From assembly GCA_900239685.1 (NCBI GenBank), contig OENT01000479.1, positions 1 through 64,000 on the forward strand: a stretch of DNA of 64,000 nucleotides, in the 5' to 3' direction. Position numbers and translations under genes: made by a program. Shown here piece after piece: positions 1 to 17,377 of this stretch. The stretch's first letter is position 1. Every line of letters starts with the position of its first letter. The stretch is from Rotaria macrura (Eukaryota > Rotifera > Eurotatoria > Philodinida > Philodinidae). Below the pieces are notes generated by a model. It made no database searches. It was given only the letters and a program-made list of their open reading frames with translations, and had not been told where the DNA came from.

Positions 1-899
1 GCCATTTCGAAACGATGAGACATCTTCTCACAAGACAATCACTTAAGCAGAAACTGATCATTATAGTAAAATCTAGAGTCCTCATGAGATATATAAATAA
101 AAAGATCACTATATCTGAACTAATTGCTAGTGCAAGAGAGTGTGTGAAAATCGTTTCAAAATAAACTGAACGCCCTATGGATCAGTCAAGACACAAAAGT
201 TGCCAATAAAAATGTTCTGAGATTAAAGAGTAAATTATGATGTAGTTTCTTTTTACTAGTAATCACATGATGATTGCTGTATTCTATATATTTTGTGCGC
301 CAAGATTATTCAACATTCTTCGTTGAAATCTTCTCCTAATCTAATAAAGAAATAATTCTTAAATTACAATGAAATGTTCTTGATGTACGATCTTCGATTG
401 ACATACGTCATTAGCTGTATGTTGGAAAAGCAGCTGTTAAGACGCCTGCTGCTTTTTGTGATGCGTCATTGCTAAGGTGTCCATAATGTATTTGATAGAC
501 CTTATCATCTAACAAACTCTTGATCTAGCGGGTTACAAACTAAAGAAATCGTTTGTGGAGAATCATCTCTGGCTCAATCAGATTCTCCTGTTCAATACTC
601 TTGTTAGTCAAATTTATCTGTCATTGTGCATTTGGTAATGATGTACGGGATGACATGGACGAATTTCGTTCCTGCCTATTTCAACAACGTTTTAAGATCT
701 TATTTCCGTTAGTGTCGTTTTATTGCTCTATTTAATCATAGGAAAAATCTATTTTGTTGTAATTTTAAATGACAAAAAAAAATACGCCTTATGTATTATT
801 TTGAAGATTTTATTTTCTTCAGAATTTTATTTTTATGCAATTAACTATTCTATATGAAGCCTTAATGTCAATGATACTTAAAATCTAATAAAATTTTTA
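1..899. other. Upstream spacer with possible 5' exon of the RING gene
   Basis: No gene can be fixed here. An open stretch at about 553-735 (+) encodes a hydrophobic segment followed by an acidic one. It could be a membrane-spanning exon spliced into the RING exon: a weak GT at about 694 would leave phase 1, which is what the RING exon needs. The donor is poor and no start codon is evident, so this is only a possibility. The last bases, 891-900, form a good acceptor ending in TTTTTAG. Confidence 0.3.
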
Positions 900-900
900 G

Positions 901-1331
901 TGAATCCATCAAATCTCTCTATTTATTCAACATGTGCTATATGTCTTGAAAATTTTGATCCTTTATCTGACGTGAAACAATTACCGGTATGCCATCACGT
1001 ATTTCATACGAACTGTTTAACAGAATGGCTACTTCGTCATGGTAATTGTCCGATGTGTCGAACAACACTCAATCCATCGATTCAACGAACGCCATTTTCA
1101 ATATTCAATAATACTTGGATGCAAAATCTATTTTCACGAACATTCGAACAACAACAAGCAAATATACCGTCTACTAGTAGTTTCGTACAACCGTATTCAC
1201 CAGTTAAAGCAATAAATTCATTAGGAATATCATCAACTACAACAGCTCCTGCTGATTCATCATCGGATACTCTTCAATTACCACATTATGATTCAGTAAC
1301 GCGTACTGATTCATCATCAAATAGAGAATAG
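901..1331 (+). CDS. RING-H2 zinc finger protein, last exon (probable E3 ubiquitin ligase)
   Basis: This is the 3' exon of a RING-H2 protein. It begins right after a TTTTTAG acceptor and is entered with two bases of a split codon, so the start lies upstream. Counting from the first full reading, the zinc ligands follow the RING-H2 pattern: C12-x2-C15-x15-C31-x-H33-x2-H36-x2-C39-x10-C50-x2-C53. The finger contains a VFHTNCLTEWL segment and ends NCPMCRT. The remaining 90 or so residues are Ser/Thr-rich and look disordered. Known RING-H2 proteins bind an E2 enzyme and transfer ubiquitin, often at membranes. The substrate cannot be told. An AATAAA at 1385-1390 lies about 55 bp after the stop. The upstream exons are unresolved; a candidate lies at 553-694. 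Confidence 0.85.
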
Positions 1332-2048
1332 TATTGATTTTCTTTTATATTTTCTTTTTCTTTTAAATCATAATATTCCTAACAAATAAAAGCAAACATA
1401 TATAAGACTATTTAAACCTTTTTTTTTGGATTTGTTTTCTTCTTCCTCTAATATTTTTTTCACAATTTTTTTTTAAATATATCAGTTCTGCGAACACAAA
1501 AAAAAATAGACACAATGAATTCATTTTCATCATCATGAAAGATGCTCAGGAAACAAAACCAAGCAAATAGATGATGTTTAATGAAAGTAAATCAACAAAC
1601 ATGTGTATGTAAATATGTATATGTATACCTATACAGACTCGGAAAAAAAATTAATGATGATGATCATGATGATGACTGTGACAGAACAGTATATGTGATG
1701 AAGTAGAAAACAATCGAAAAAGAAACAAGAGCATTTTCGAAAATACAAGATCTTCAAAAACTAAAATATCAACACAAGAGAGAAAGAAAGAAAAACATAG
1801 AAGAGGCTCACTGCGAGATGTATTTTACATACGAATAAAGAAGATATTAGAAAAACAAGGAAGAAAAACTAAAGAACACATTATTTGATCATATCACTGT
1901 CTCTACACTCACAAATGAAGAACGAAAGAGAATACAAGTCACTGTTCTTTCAAAGAATATTTTCCTTTTTTTTCTATCTGAGTGTCAACATAATAATTAT
2001 TTAAAACAAAATAAAAAAAGACAATGCCTATAATTTATATATATTCAA
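1332..2048. other. Convergent 3' spacer
   Basis: This spacer lies between the convergent ends of the RING gene (+) and the EGR gene (-). It is A/T-rich with several homopolymer runs. No coding sequence, RNA gene or repeat is visible beyond the AATAAA of the RING gene at 1385-1390. Confidence 0.6.
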
Positions 2049-6752
<4,704 letters not shown>

Positions 6753-6803
6753 TCTGACAATAGCAAGCATCACCATTTGACAGTGGAGATTACTAACGTA
6801 CAA

Positions 6804-7214
6804 TCAACATTTCTTTCTTTTATTGTTCTTCGTTTGTATTTCTAGCAAAACGACCATTATTTCAAGTTTACTTTACACATATTTTTTGTACAATAATGAA
6901 ATCAATTACCTGATTTATCACGAAATCAGTAAAACGCATATAATCTTCTATCGATAGATGAATAAAGTGAAGGTTCACTCAAATTGAATGTATGTGTATA
7001 TATTTATATGAGCAAATGCGTCGCGTGTATCTCTGTCAAATACTAAGTGAATCGGCTGATTAATAAATAAATAAATAAATCTGAAAGGAAAATATTGCAT
7101 GACGCTAATACCAAAGAATAGGAAAAAAAAACAACAACAGCATGAATCATACATTTGTTCGTTTACTAATAGTAACCATAATAAAAGTACGAATTCTTTT
7201 TTTTTTCTTCTCAT

Positions 7215-7249
<35 letters not shown>

Positions 7250-9060
7250 TATGGGGAAAAAATGATTAATAAATGCAGTGAACCGATGACTATCTCTAAC
7301 ATTCGTTCGAAATTCTAACATGATATGCTTTGTGTGACAAGAAAACTGAAATGCTTCAATATCCATTTGAAAAAAAAAACTACCTATACACTGCTTGTTC
7401 TGCTTGAATAGTAACACATAGGTAAAATAAAATAGTTTGGTATTTCTGAATTTTGTTTTTTTTTCTTTCCTACTCAATAAAAAAACATATCCATTATAAT
7501 ATCTTTATCAACTTGTTAAAAATATACATACGCACATAGGACAAAAAAGAATTGATTCTTGTTATAAACTCGTTTTTATCTGGTCGCCGTCGTCGACGAC
7601 GACATCGACGACGTTCGTTTTTTTTTTATCCGATATTTTTCTGCAACAACAGCGTACACAAAGACAGAAAAAGAAAAAAAAGCATTTGCTCGCTTTTTTA
7701 TTGCCCTTTATGCGACCGAATAACACAGAAGGAGAATAAGAAGAGAAGAAAAAGAAGCTTGTGAGAAAAGAATCATCAGTGCAGATAGCACGAGTAGTTC
7801 CTTCACTTCACTGCAATAAAAAAAGCACATGAATAATCAAGAACAGGTTATAGTTACAGGTTCTTGATGTTTTTCTCTTCTCTTCTTTTCTTTTCCCTCA
7901 CATGCTGAGCAGTCAAACAAAACAGATGCTAAACATTCTTCCACGATTATTAAATAGAATATCAAATGACTTTTATCTCGTTTTCAGGTCTGATCAATAG
8001 CAAATTTAATTGGACTTTATTGGATAATAAAAAAGAATCATAATAGCTAATATTATTTTCCCAGAAGAATAATACTGGAAAACAATGAAGTGTTCATTTG
8101 GACAAAAGAGAAAAGAATATATATCAGTGAATTATTTTTCTCTCGTATATAGATTTGAGTTAGTTTAATTCTTTTCTTTTAGAAAGCTTATTAATTTATC
8201 ATAAACTAAAGCAAACGATTTTCTTTTCTCTCCGTTTTCTAATAATTTTAAGAAATGAAACGGCATATAAAAATAAAAACCATATATAATGCGCCACCTA
8301 TTTCACGATTGGAGATTATGATTAACCAACTAGGATGTTGCATAGAAAATTATGAGATTTCAAACAAATGATGAAATTCTGGTTTTCCCTACATTGATCT
8401 ATCTGTTTCATGAATCTACTAATCTAAAATCTAGCCATTACTAATTGTTTCCACGAAAGATTTTGTACAAAAACAAAGCCAAGAGCTTGCGGTTTAGTCA
8501 TCATAGCGAAATATCATAATAGGTGTACAATACATAGTAAGTATGCTATTTATTAAAAACGAACATGATGACCTAGCTCACATTCTACCTCATCGATGCA
8601 TGATCCATTGAGAACAAAAAAGAAACTTTCTGTTATTGCAGGGTGAAGTTTAAAAATTTTTTAATTCTCCTAAATAATGATTGTGCACCAGTATGTATTA
8701 TTTATGAATCTTAGTCAATATGATCATTAGATAATATAAACAAATTTGATAGAATAATCGTTTCCACATTATCTTGATTTCTTTAAAACACAAAATTACT
8801 CGATAGATTATATTTCACATTATCTCATAATACTATACTCTTCCTGAATTGAAATAAAACGTGAAGGAACAACTAACTATTGAATGACTAATGCTGGTAT
8901 CCAAATCATTTAATGATGTGTTTTTTTTCTAATTATTTTGCTTTACAGAACAATCTGAAATGTATTTTCTAGATTTATTTTTTATTCCGTTTGTTTTATA
9001 TTCAAATATCAAAATAGTAATTGTAAATTTTGAACGCAAGAAAATAAAATCAACAACAAA
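6804..9060. other. Spacer with AT repeat and poly-Arg-coding fragment
   Basis: This stretch separates the divergent EGR (-) and LENG8-like (+) genes and so should hold both promoters. It contains an (AT)n microsatellite at about 7217-7246. At about 7574-7615 there is a run of CGN codons (+) that would encode about ten Arg residues with one His, resembling the poly-Arg block of the secreted proteins at 14.5-17.7 kb. It is not in a convincing gene. Nothing else is supported. Confidence 0.45.
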
Positions 9061-10326
9061 ATGCAACCATCTTTTCCTTCTAAAGAGTAATCATTGAATT
9101 TTCTAGTCGATATATTATACTAATAAAATATATTTGTTAGTTCAGAATCAGAGGAGCATAAAAGATTAGAACAACGACGAAATCGATTTACAAATCAATC
9201 GACATCTAGAATTCATGAACCAGTAAAAATAAAAAATTATAGTATTGTTCATTTATGTTCGATACGTGATTATTGTAGATTTTATCAGTCAATCAAGCGC
9301 ATCAATCTATGATAGGGACATGCCAGCAATTAGAAAAGGATTATTTTCGTTTAACCAGTGTAAATTTTGTTTTCTATTGATAACAACAAACTCAGTGAGT
9401 TTTTTTTTTCGTCAAGTCACCGAATCCATCAACGATTCGACCCTTAGCAATTCTTGAACAAGCATTTCCCTTTGTTATCAACAAATATAAATCAAACAAT
9501 GATTGGTCTTATATTAATAATCAATTGAAAAGTATTCGACAAGATCTCATGGTACAATCAATACGCACTGACTTTACAGTTCTAGTTTATGAAGAAAATG
9601 CTCGAATAGCACTTGAAATGGTGTTTAGAAATAATGAAAACTAAATATTGACGTTTTTCATTTGAAGAGAAGTTCCATTTGTTTTTAAGGGTGATCGGGA
9701 TCAATTTATTCAATGTCAAACACAACTAGAAAGTTTATATGGTAACGGTTGTAATCGTACGCATTTCATTGAATTCCTTATCTATCGTTTACTTTATTCA
9801 TTGCTAGTCAATGATTATAAAAGTAATAGATTGTATATATATATATATATATATATATGGCGTTTTATTTTGTATTTGTACTAGAAGCAAATAGAATTTT
9901 AATTGATATCAGTGAAACAAATGCATCATCGAGGAAATCGAACAATCTGGATATTGTTCTTGAATTTTGTTCAGCGTTTCGTCGAAAGAATTATTTTCAA
10001 TTATTTTTATTCTATAGGTCTTTACCAAGACGTGCTTGTTGTTTAGTAAACTTTTTTATTGATATTTATCGTAAAAAAATGATTCAGATTTTAATTTTCG
10101 GGTTTGTACACATCAAAATCGAAAAATGTAGACTAGAGCTCACGTTTTCTTTCATTGAAGATTTTCTCCAACGCTTCCCATCGATGTTGTTACTACGATG
10201 TTGGCATATGACTCAATTACTATTTGCCAAGAAGATTTAAAGTCATGGGGAATTATTTTCACCGATGAGTCATTGTCTATTGATTGTAACACAAGCCGTA
10301 TCCATTTCAATAAGAAATCCTGTTAA
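9061..10326 (+). CDS. LENG8-like SAC3/GANP-domain protein (short form)
   Basis: Seven exons join in phase: 9061-9086, 9141-9222, 9279-9359, 9417-9620, 9690-9822, 9885-10101 and 10161-10326, giving about 302 residues. The product matches the C-terminal domain of LENG8 (yeast Thp3 relative). Landmarks in order are GTCQQLEKDYFRLT, NPSTIRPLAILEQAF, LKSIRQDLMVQSIRTDFTVL, ENARIALEMGD, QCQTQLESLYG and LSIDC near the end. This domain is a helical PCI-like scaffold in complexes that act in mRNA processing and export. Vertebrate LENG8 is near 800 residues with a long Gln/Pro-rich N-terminus; here only about 40 residues precede the domain. The start is the ATG of a 26-nt first exon, whose phase fits exon 2 exactly. 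A longer N-terminus upstream was looked for and not seen. An (AT)n run lies in intron 5. Confidence 0.85.
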
Positions 10327-10988
10327 ATTTCTTACTTAGTTATTTTTCTGTTATCAAACATGATATTCGTGTTACCGTCTGATCGAGTGGCTTACTTTTT
10401 TTCGTCGTAGGAGACTCATTCTCTTCTATCGCCGAAATTCTTGGGAAAAGGAAAAAAATAACTTTTCATTCTTCTAGGAAAAGTTGTTTGTGCTTTCTCC
10501 GAAACGGCATGACTAATGACTTAGTCATTTTTTTCTTTTTTTGTTTAAATTTACATGAATAAAGAAACAAAAGAACAAATTAAAATTTTATCAACGGTAT
10601 AAGATAAGGTGAACTGTTATTATTATTCATCGTATAGTTTTATTTAAAAGAAGTCTGCCTAGCTCATTCTTGGAAAAACAAAAAAAAAGAACAACAAACT
10701 TTTGGAGTAAGTTTTCATCTTATTCTTCTTTGAATTAAATTTTTTCAAATACGATAAAGAAAAACATATTTTTGTCTCTGGATTTTATCGAAAAAAATGC
10801 TGCATATGTCAGTTTCTATTTCACGGTATTTCATTACACAACGACAGAGAAAAAGAACAAGAGAAAGAAAAAGAAAGAAAATAAGCACAAGAAAGAAACA
10901 GCAGTACTATCGTATTTCAGGGAATCACAAACGATATTGTGACGGCTTTTTTTTTCAACTTATGATAACAATACTCTTTCCGTTCTCA
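10327..10988. other. Spacer upstream of receptor-like gene
   Basis: AT-rich spacer, presumably holding the 3' UTR of the LENG8-like gene and the promoter and 5' UTR of the receptor-like gene. An open frame from 10797 runs into the receptor start, but its first 64 codons are very Lys/Arg-rich and look like untranslated sequence. Confidence 0.5.
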
Positions 10989-13863
10989 ATGAATAAATGC
11001 TTTTCAATATTATCAATATTTTACTTGATTATAATGCGTCTTATTATTGCTCAAAACAAAAATCATGATAATAATGCATTAAAGTATCACGATATAAATG
11101 AACCAATAATGGGTAAAAGTTGATACAAGCAATTTCCAATAAAATTCATGATTTTGTGTTTGTTTCTTAATATTTAGATCAAGTAGAATTAGTAATGAAT
11201 TCCAGCGATACAGAACGAACTTTCTATTGCTCTAGTCGAACTAAATTAAATAAACAAAGCAATCGACTAATAGCCACAGTTGAGAAACCTGTGTCAACTA
11301 TTCCAGTATTTGAATTGAAAACTGAACAGGTGAATGCTACTACCATTGGGATCCGTATCATACCGAATGGTTTTGTTGGTGTTAATCGTATTATTTGCCA
11401 TATAAACGACGATATACGTTATGGTCAAACGGCAGATCTCATAATAGGAGGTATTAATATTAAAAGCAAGACAAAGCAACGTTCTAAACATAACACACGA
11501 AAACAAAAGATTTTGTTCAAAACTTTATTCTTTAGATTTGCATTAAATGGGATGACTTTATTTTATAGTAAAGAAAAACTAAAAACTAGAATGTTTTTTT
11601 CTTCTTCCATTAGATAAGATTTCATAATTGAATATGTCGAATAAGTGTTATAGTACTATAGTAGTAACTGTGTGTTTTCTCTCGAATTTCAGAAAACAAA
11701 AAACAAACGGGAAAGTTTTTCTTGTTCTTAAATCATTCACATTGGTATTTAAATTGACTGACGAAAAACAAAGAAAACTCATTTTATTCTTCTTCGCAAG
11801 GATACAAATCATAAATCTATCACTGTGTTTTATTGTATCTAAAAATATGATAATAGATATTCGAACGTCAAGGAACAGGCATACATACATACACACGCAC
11901 ACACACTATTTGAAACTGATGTCATACGCTGATTATGACACATTCAAGTGATTATGAAAAGATTTATCCTCGTATAAAATGATTAGAAAAAAGCTGTACA
12001 TAAATGATAATTTTGTCACGATAAAAAAATGAAAGTTATTTTTTTTTTGTTTTCATAGCAAATCCTGGCCTTATTCAAATGAAAGAACCATGTCAAGTAC
12101 ATGATCTTCGTTATGTACAATGTGTATTTGAAGCATCAATTATTGCACGTGCATTTCGAAATGGTTTTCCTCGACTGTACGAATTCACAGAGTCAAGTTC
12201 TGAGTATATTACAAATAATTAGTAAGATGTGTTTTCTTTTTAAATTTGATTTTGGTTTCATCTAGAAAAGAATATCTTCATCCACCTCATCTCGTTAATA
12301 TTACTGACGATAATAAACTTATTTTTCATTTTACACCTATTGACAAAAATAACATTCCGAAAAGAGTTTCTATGGCTACGACTATGACAATGCGACGTTT
12401 TGGATCGTCTCATTACAAATTTAATATTGAACCTAGTAAGAATTATAATGCTTGATTGTTTTTTGTCTTAATGAAGAAATCAATTTTTTATTTTTGTTTC
12501 TAGTATATACAACTCAAGTTGATTTTCATATAGAAAATATCTTGAGCAAAAGTTTAACTATTTCGATTACTCATAATAGTACAAGAATCATAAGTCAACG
12601 TCTATGTGCAGGTCATGTGACACAAAAAGATAGTCAAAAGAAATCAACTATAGTTCATGTTAGATAATTATGGATGCTCTAAAATATGAACCAGAATCAT
12701 TTTCTAGGATATTATTGAAACGTTTGATCAAAGAATTGTCGTCGATCGCCTCCGTTCATCAACAACATACGATGTATGTTTGCATTGTTTTTATAAACGA
12801 ACCGATCATTCATTTAAGAAAGAAATATGTCATACGATTAAAACGAAAGGTACATTTATAGTCGATGTTGAGTTTAAGTAAACTTATTTTACGATGTAGA
12901 CAGAAACATATATCTTATTTGGACTGTTGGAATTGTCGTAGCAATGGCCATTTTAATATTGATTTTAATCACGTACGTATTTCAAAATTAGAAGTAAATC
13001 AATTTTAATTCTCTAATGGATACTTGTTTTGCTTTATATATATATATATATACATATATATTATTCTTAAAAATAGATTATATTCGAGAGGGATTCGGTC
13101 CAAATGTCAACTTTGTGTAAGTTTTTAGCAGATTAATGAAAAAAAGTGAACAGAAATAAAATTTCTTCCCTATGCTGATTCGTGATTTTATCATATAAGA
13201 TTTTTATTTCATAGAAACCGTTTTTTTTCTATAGAAATCACAAGCAGCTGGTTCAAAAAAGCTCGATTCATCTGATCCGGGAGAGGTTAGCAATTTGAAA
13301 TCAATCATACACTTTTTTAGAAGATGAATATAAAAATTCCTTCGAAAAGTTAACATTTCAAATGTCTATGACTAAAGAATATTTTGATTTTCATCATCAA
13401 AAGCTTTGCTAAATAAACTACAACCCATTTACCTACATTAGAAATATTCCAGCAATCAAAATCCATCATTCAGACATAACTTGATAATATTTATATATAA
13501 CTTATTTATATCAATGAATAGTATTCGATATTTTCGTTTTAGAAAAAAGAGCCACTTCTTGATAAAGATTCCAATAAGAATCTTTATTCTGATGATGTTC
13601 GTATTGAAACTAATAGTTTTTTTTTTCTAACCCTATTTCATTCTATGTTTATAGCCAGTAAGCTTAACACTTCCCAAGGAGCTTTCAATCGATGCAGAGT
13701 CTCGAGTGTATAGTCTACTGTTTAATGTAAGCGATCAGCCTTCGGTAAATAACATCTGTACTAAAACTACAAGACCACCTTGTTCTTATTTTTGATTTAG
13801 AATAATTTAATAGAACAAATGACAGATAAAACAATGGTTTCTCCAGATACGATGGAGATCTAG
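10989..13863 (+). CDS. Single-pass membrane receptor-like protein with FN3-like ectodomain
   Basis: Twelve exons: 10989-11112, 11178-11450, 12059-12221, 12266-12435, 12504-12658, 12708-12849, 12900-12972, 13077-13116, 13235-13285, 13543-13596, 13655-13726 and 13801-13863, about 459 codons. It opens with a signal peptide (MNKCFSILSIFYLIIMRLIIA). The ectodomain has a Cys pair in CQVHDLRYVQC, the layout of the first domain of class I cytokine receptors. An FN3-like segment with LRSSTTYDVCLHC follows. A transmembrane helix (about residues 346-367, WTVGIVVAMAILILILIT) and a cytoplasmic tail of about 90 residues ending SPDTMEI complete it. All junctions fit in phase. The exception is that joining exon 3 (ends TA) to exon 4 (starts A) makes a TAA at codon 187. 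An alternative donor at about 12196 with an acceptor at 12270 would avoid it. The cytokine-receptor kinship is tentative. Confidence 0.75.
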
Positions 13864-14457
13864 TTAACCAAAACAAAATGCATGGTAGAGTTTATGATCA
13901 TCGATGTCTTCAAAAATATTGTAAACAGGATCTATGCCTAATTCTGAAAAACCTGATTGCTGTTATATAATGTGATACGAAAAAAACAGAACACTGACAC
14001 GTTGTAATTCATTTTCATTGTCCAGATTTATGTATGTATATGTTTTTGTTGCAAAATATACAATGGTATGTTTCTCCGTAACGATGCAAGAAAAAGACTC
14101 AACTTCATTCTGAAAATCGATATTGTTCTTGTGAATGCCTGGTAACTATTTTATACTTATGAATTGTATGTTCATATGCATCGATACTTGTCAAGGCAAG
14201 CATCGGTATCAAACGAAAAGAAAGCGATTGCATATGTTTAAAAACAGCAAAAAGAAAAAGAAAAAGAAATCAAGCAGATTTTTTTTTCATGTTAGATCGA
14301 ACCGCTCTTTTTCTGTATATCGTAAAAGAAAGAATGTGAGAAAAATCGAACCAATCAAGAATAAATATTTGTGTAAACTTTAATAGAACTGTACATGTAT
14401 AATAATAATTTTTACTCACATACATAAATTCATACATCCACTTATTCGTGCAAAGAA
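13864..14457. other. Spacer
   Basis: Lies between the receptor-like gene and the first poly-Arg secreted protein gene. One open frame at 14135-14383 is Lys-rich and looks random. No other structure was seen. It should contain the promoter of the next gene. Confidence 0.5.
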
Positions 14458-15175
14458 ATGTCGATGTTTAAAGTGATCTTGTTTCTTTTGATCTTTTCAA
14501 TAGTGTGTAAGTTTATTTAATTTCATACGTTCTTAGTTTAAGAATACAAATGTATCGTATTTTGTTATAGTTGTTGATGCAAGTTTACGTCGCCGACGAC
14601 GTCGTCAATTATCATCAGCAAGCTACTATATATCCGATGTGAATCCATATTCGAGTTCTTATTCGCCAACAGCACCATTAACATATGCGTCAGGTTCATT
14701 CTATAATGCTCCCAATTATGGTTATTCAAATAATGATTACAACGGTGATCAATCTTATAATACGAACTATTATGGCAATGATCCAAGTCAGTCTGGTCAA
14801 GCATATCCACCTAATTATAATACTCAGTATCAGTTTGGTACCGGCCAAGCATATCAATTTCCAAATTTAGGCAGTACTTATGGTAGTGGATTGTACGCTG
14901 ACTATGGATCGCTTACGTATGGATATTCACCAGTAGGATTTAATAATCGATATCCCAATTGGCAACAAGGTAATATGGTTCAATACTATACAGGTGGAAC
15001 GGGTAGCGGTTTGGTTTTGCCAAATTATCAATGGTATCGATCATTTCGACATGTACCTTTTCGCGGACGATCCGGTGGTGATAATATTAATCAGAGTCCA
15101 CCTGTACCTTCTGTTGGAAAGTTGCCTACGATTAATAGCCGAGTTAAACGAACATCAAATAACATTTATAGATAA
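14458..15175 (+). CDS. Secreted Tyr/Asn/Gly-rich protein with poly-Arg block (A)
   Basis: Two exons, 14458-14506 and 14571-15175, give about 217 residues. Residues 1-20 form a signal peptide (MSMFKVILFLLIFSIVFVDA). A phase-1 intron splits it after codon 16. Six arginines follow at residues 23-28 and then Gln; this looks like a proprotein convertase site. The rest is Tyr, Asn, Gly, Ser and Pro-rich with many NY, YG and QY steps, for example YGNDPSQSGQAYPPNYNTQY. It has no cysteine in the mature part and no known domain. Such composition is seen in structural, adhesive or prion-like extracellular proteins; the function here is unknown. Gene B, 1.1 kb downstream on the same strand, has the same layout, so the two look like diverged tandem duplicates. 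Confidence 0.82.
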
Positions 15176-16269
15176 TGATGACATGTTAATTTCTTTATTC
15201 ATGAGACTCATTTCATTTGTACTTGTCACAATATATTTTCATTCTCTCGTATGATTTACTTGACATCGATTTCTTTATTATCAATGATTTGCTTATAATA
15301 GTGTAACGTTCTTTTTTTTTCTTGGGTTTTTTTATTCTTTCTTTTAAAATTAAATTTAATCATTTCAACCATATATTAAAGTTATTCAATTCACTATTAT
15401 TGATATTAGTTCATATGACTTAATATGTCATTTAAAATTGATTATATCAATGGAAACGTAGTTTACAATATTCCGTGTCTCTCATTTTCGTACTGTGAAA
15501 GTTTCCCTCGAGGTGTATTTTCTTTCGCCATGAAGACAAAAGGAGAAAGAGAAATGTTATTCAAAATTAGCTTTTTTTCGCTTTATAAACAACTGCCATC
15601 CCATGAAAGAAATTGACGATTACATACGATTAACTTCTTCGCTTTTACACCAGTCAGAAGACCAAAAAAATCCATTAAAAATACAGAAAGCAACTCTGAA
15701 GAATGAAGAAAAAAAATCTCATAGATACAACAGATCCGTATAATTATGTTTATTATAACATTTCTGGTAGGCATTTGAAGGTGAAACATTGACGAATAAC
15801 CCTATTGCAGTTAACTGCAGCATGAGATGTATGTGTGTATATTGCTAACTGTGTACATAAATACAGAAAAAACGCTGAGAGACAGTAAAGAGAAAAAAGA
15901 AAGAAAAAAAGAAACTTAGTTGTCGTACTTATTTCGCACATCATAACGGCACATAAGAACCAGCAGCAGTGACTGAGACGAGAAGAGAAAAAAAGGCATC
16001 ATGTGTACTGAGAAGAGAATAATACTTCCTCTTTTACGTAGTTATTATAGATGAATATTTATTTACGTAGACTCTCATATTTGATAGAGAACAATACACG
16101 GTCTAACATAATCATCGCTGATAACATCTAGTAAAATGTACGCAAACGAGAGTTTGTCCCAATCTATATTCATTTTTCGTCCTGTTTGAAGTATAGACAC
16201 TAAAATTTATTCGTCATCATTTATAGATTATCGACATAAGACGATATTATTATTTGAAAAAGAATTATT
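15176..16269. other. Spacer between poly-Arg genes A and B
   Basis: AT-rich spacer with short random frames on both strands. It presumably carries the 3' UTR of gene A and the promoter of gene B. No repeat shared by the two genes was recognised by eye. Confidence 0.5.
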
Positions 16270-17341
16270 ATGGCGTGGATTCGTTTAATTCTTGTCGTAC
16301 TACTTGTACAATCCTTGTTAACCATTGGTAAGTATCTTTTTCTTCTCAGCAGATTTGTTAAGTTTCATAGTAATTTTTATATGGAGAAAAAATTGAAATT
16401 GAATATGTAAGATTTGAATTGTGCAAACAAAATCATAATATTTGATTGAATCGAAACATATTGGTCATTATTGATCTAAAACATTGTCGCGAATCTGAAT
16501 GATATTTAATACATGTTCATTCTGTCAAATTTAATTCAGATACTAACAGTAACGCAAGTCGTCGTCGTCGTCGTCATCGTCGTCAAACATCAGGATCATT
16601 ATACGGTACGAATGCAGCCTTAGGTTGGAGTGCACCTGCAGGTTACAATTATCCTGCAAATAAGAATATAGAAGGTACTAAAATGAATAATCCAGATGCG
16701 CGAGATATGTATAATGGTCAGATGGGATCAATATCGAACAAAGACAATAGTTTACAAAGTGTTGATTTATATGGTCTGCCACGTCCACAACAACAACAAG
16801 TATATGGCATGAATGATCCATCAATATCAAATTCTAACTACGGTGGTAGTAATTTTTTTCCTGGTACTGGTATAAATGCGGTTCTACGTGATCAATATGG
16901 AAATCCTATTTCACCTGGTTATTTACGATAAAATAAATTTATAATATGTTAACTTTCTCTTTATGTTTCTATATAGTACAAGGATCGGCTGGTTCTTCAG
17001 TATATTCATCATCGAATACCCAAATGGCCTATCCAGCGAATCTAAATCAAGTACTACAAAACAAAGACTTTTACGGTGCATCATCAAATCTAAATAATAA
17101 CAATAATCAATATTCTTATAACAATGATTTAATACCACAAAATCGTAATCCATACGGTGGCTCAATGGATTCTAATACAAATCAAAACCTATGGCCAAAT
17201 TCAAACCCAAATCCAAATAATAATAATTATAATAATAATAATAATAATCAATATTCTTACAATAAAGATGTAATCCCAAACCGTAATCCTAATAGTGGAG
17301 TAATAGATCCCAATTCAAACCTAAATCCATGGCCGAATACA

Positions 17342-17377
<36 letters not shown>

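Noticed and set aside
361..480. Possible retrotransposon fragment
   Set aside because: Neither strand gave a readable transposon protein motif.
9360..9416. Apparent frameshift at the third intron of the LENG8-like gene
   Set aside because: It came from miscounting a T run. With the correct count the exons 9279-9359 and 9417-9620 join in phase.
12504..12518. Alternative acceptor at 12518 in the receptor gene
   Set aside because: The stronger acceptor TTTCTAG at 12503 already gives the right phase.
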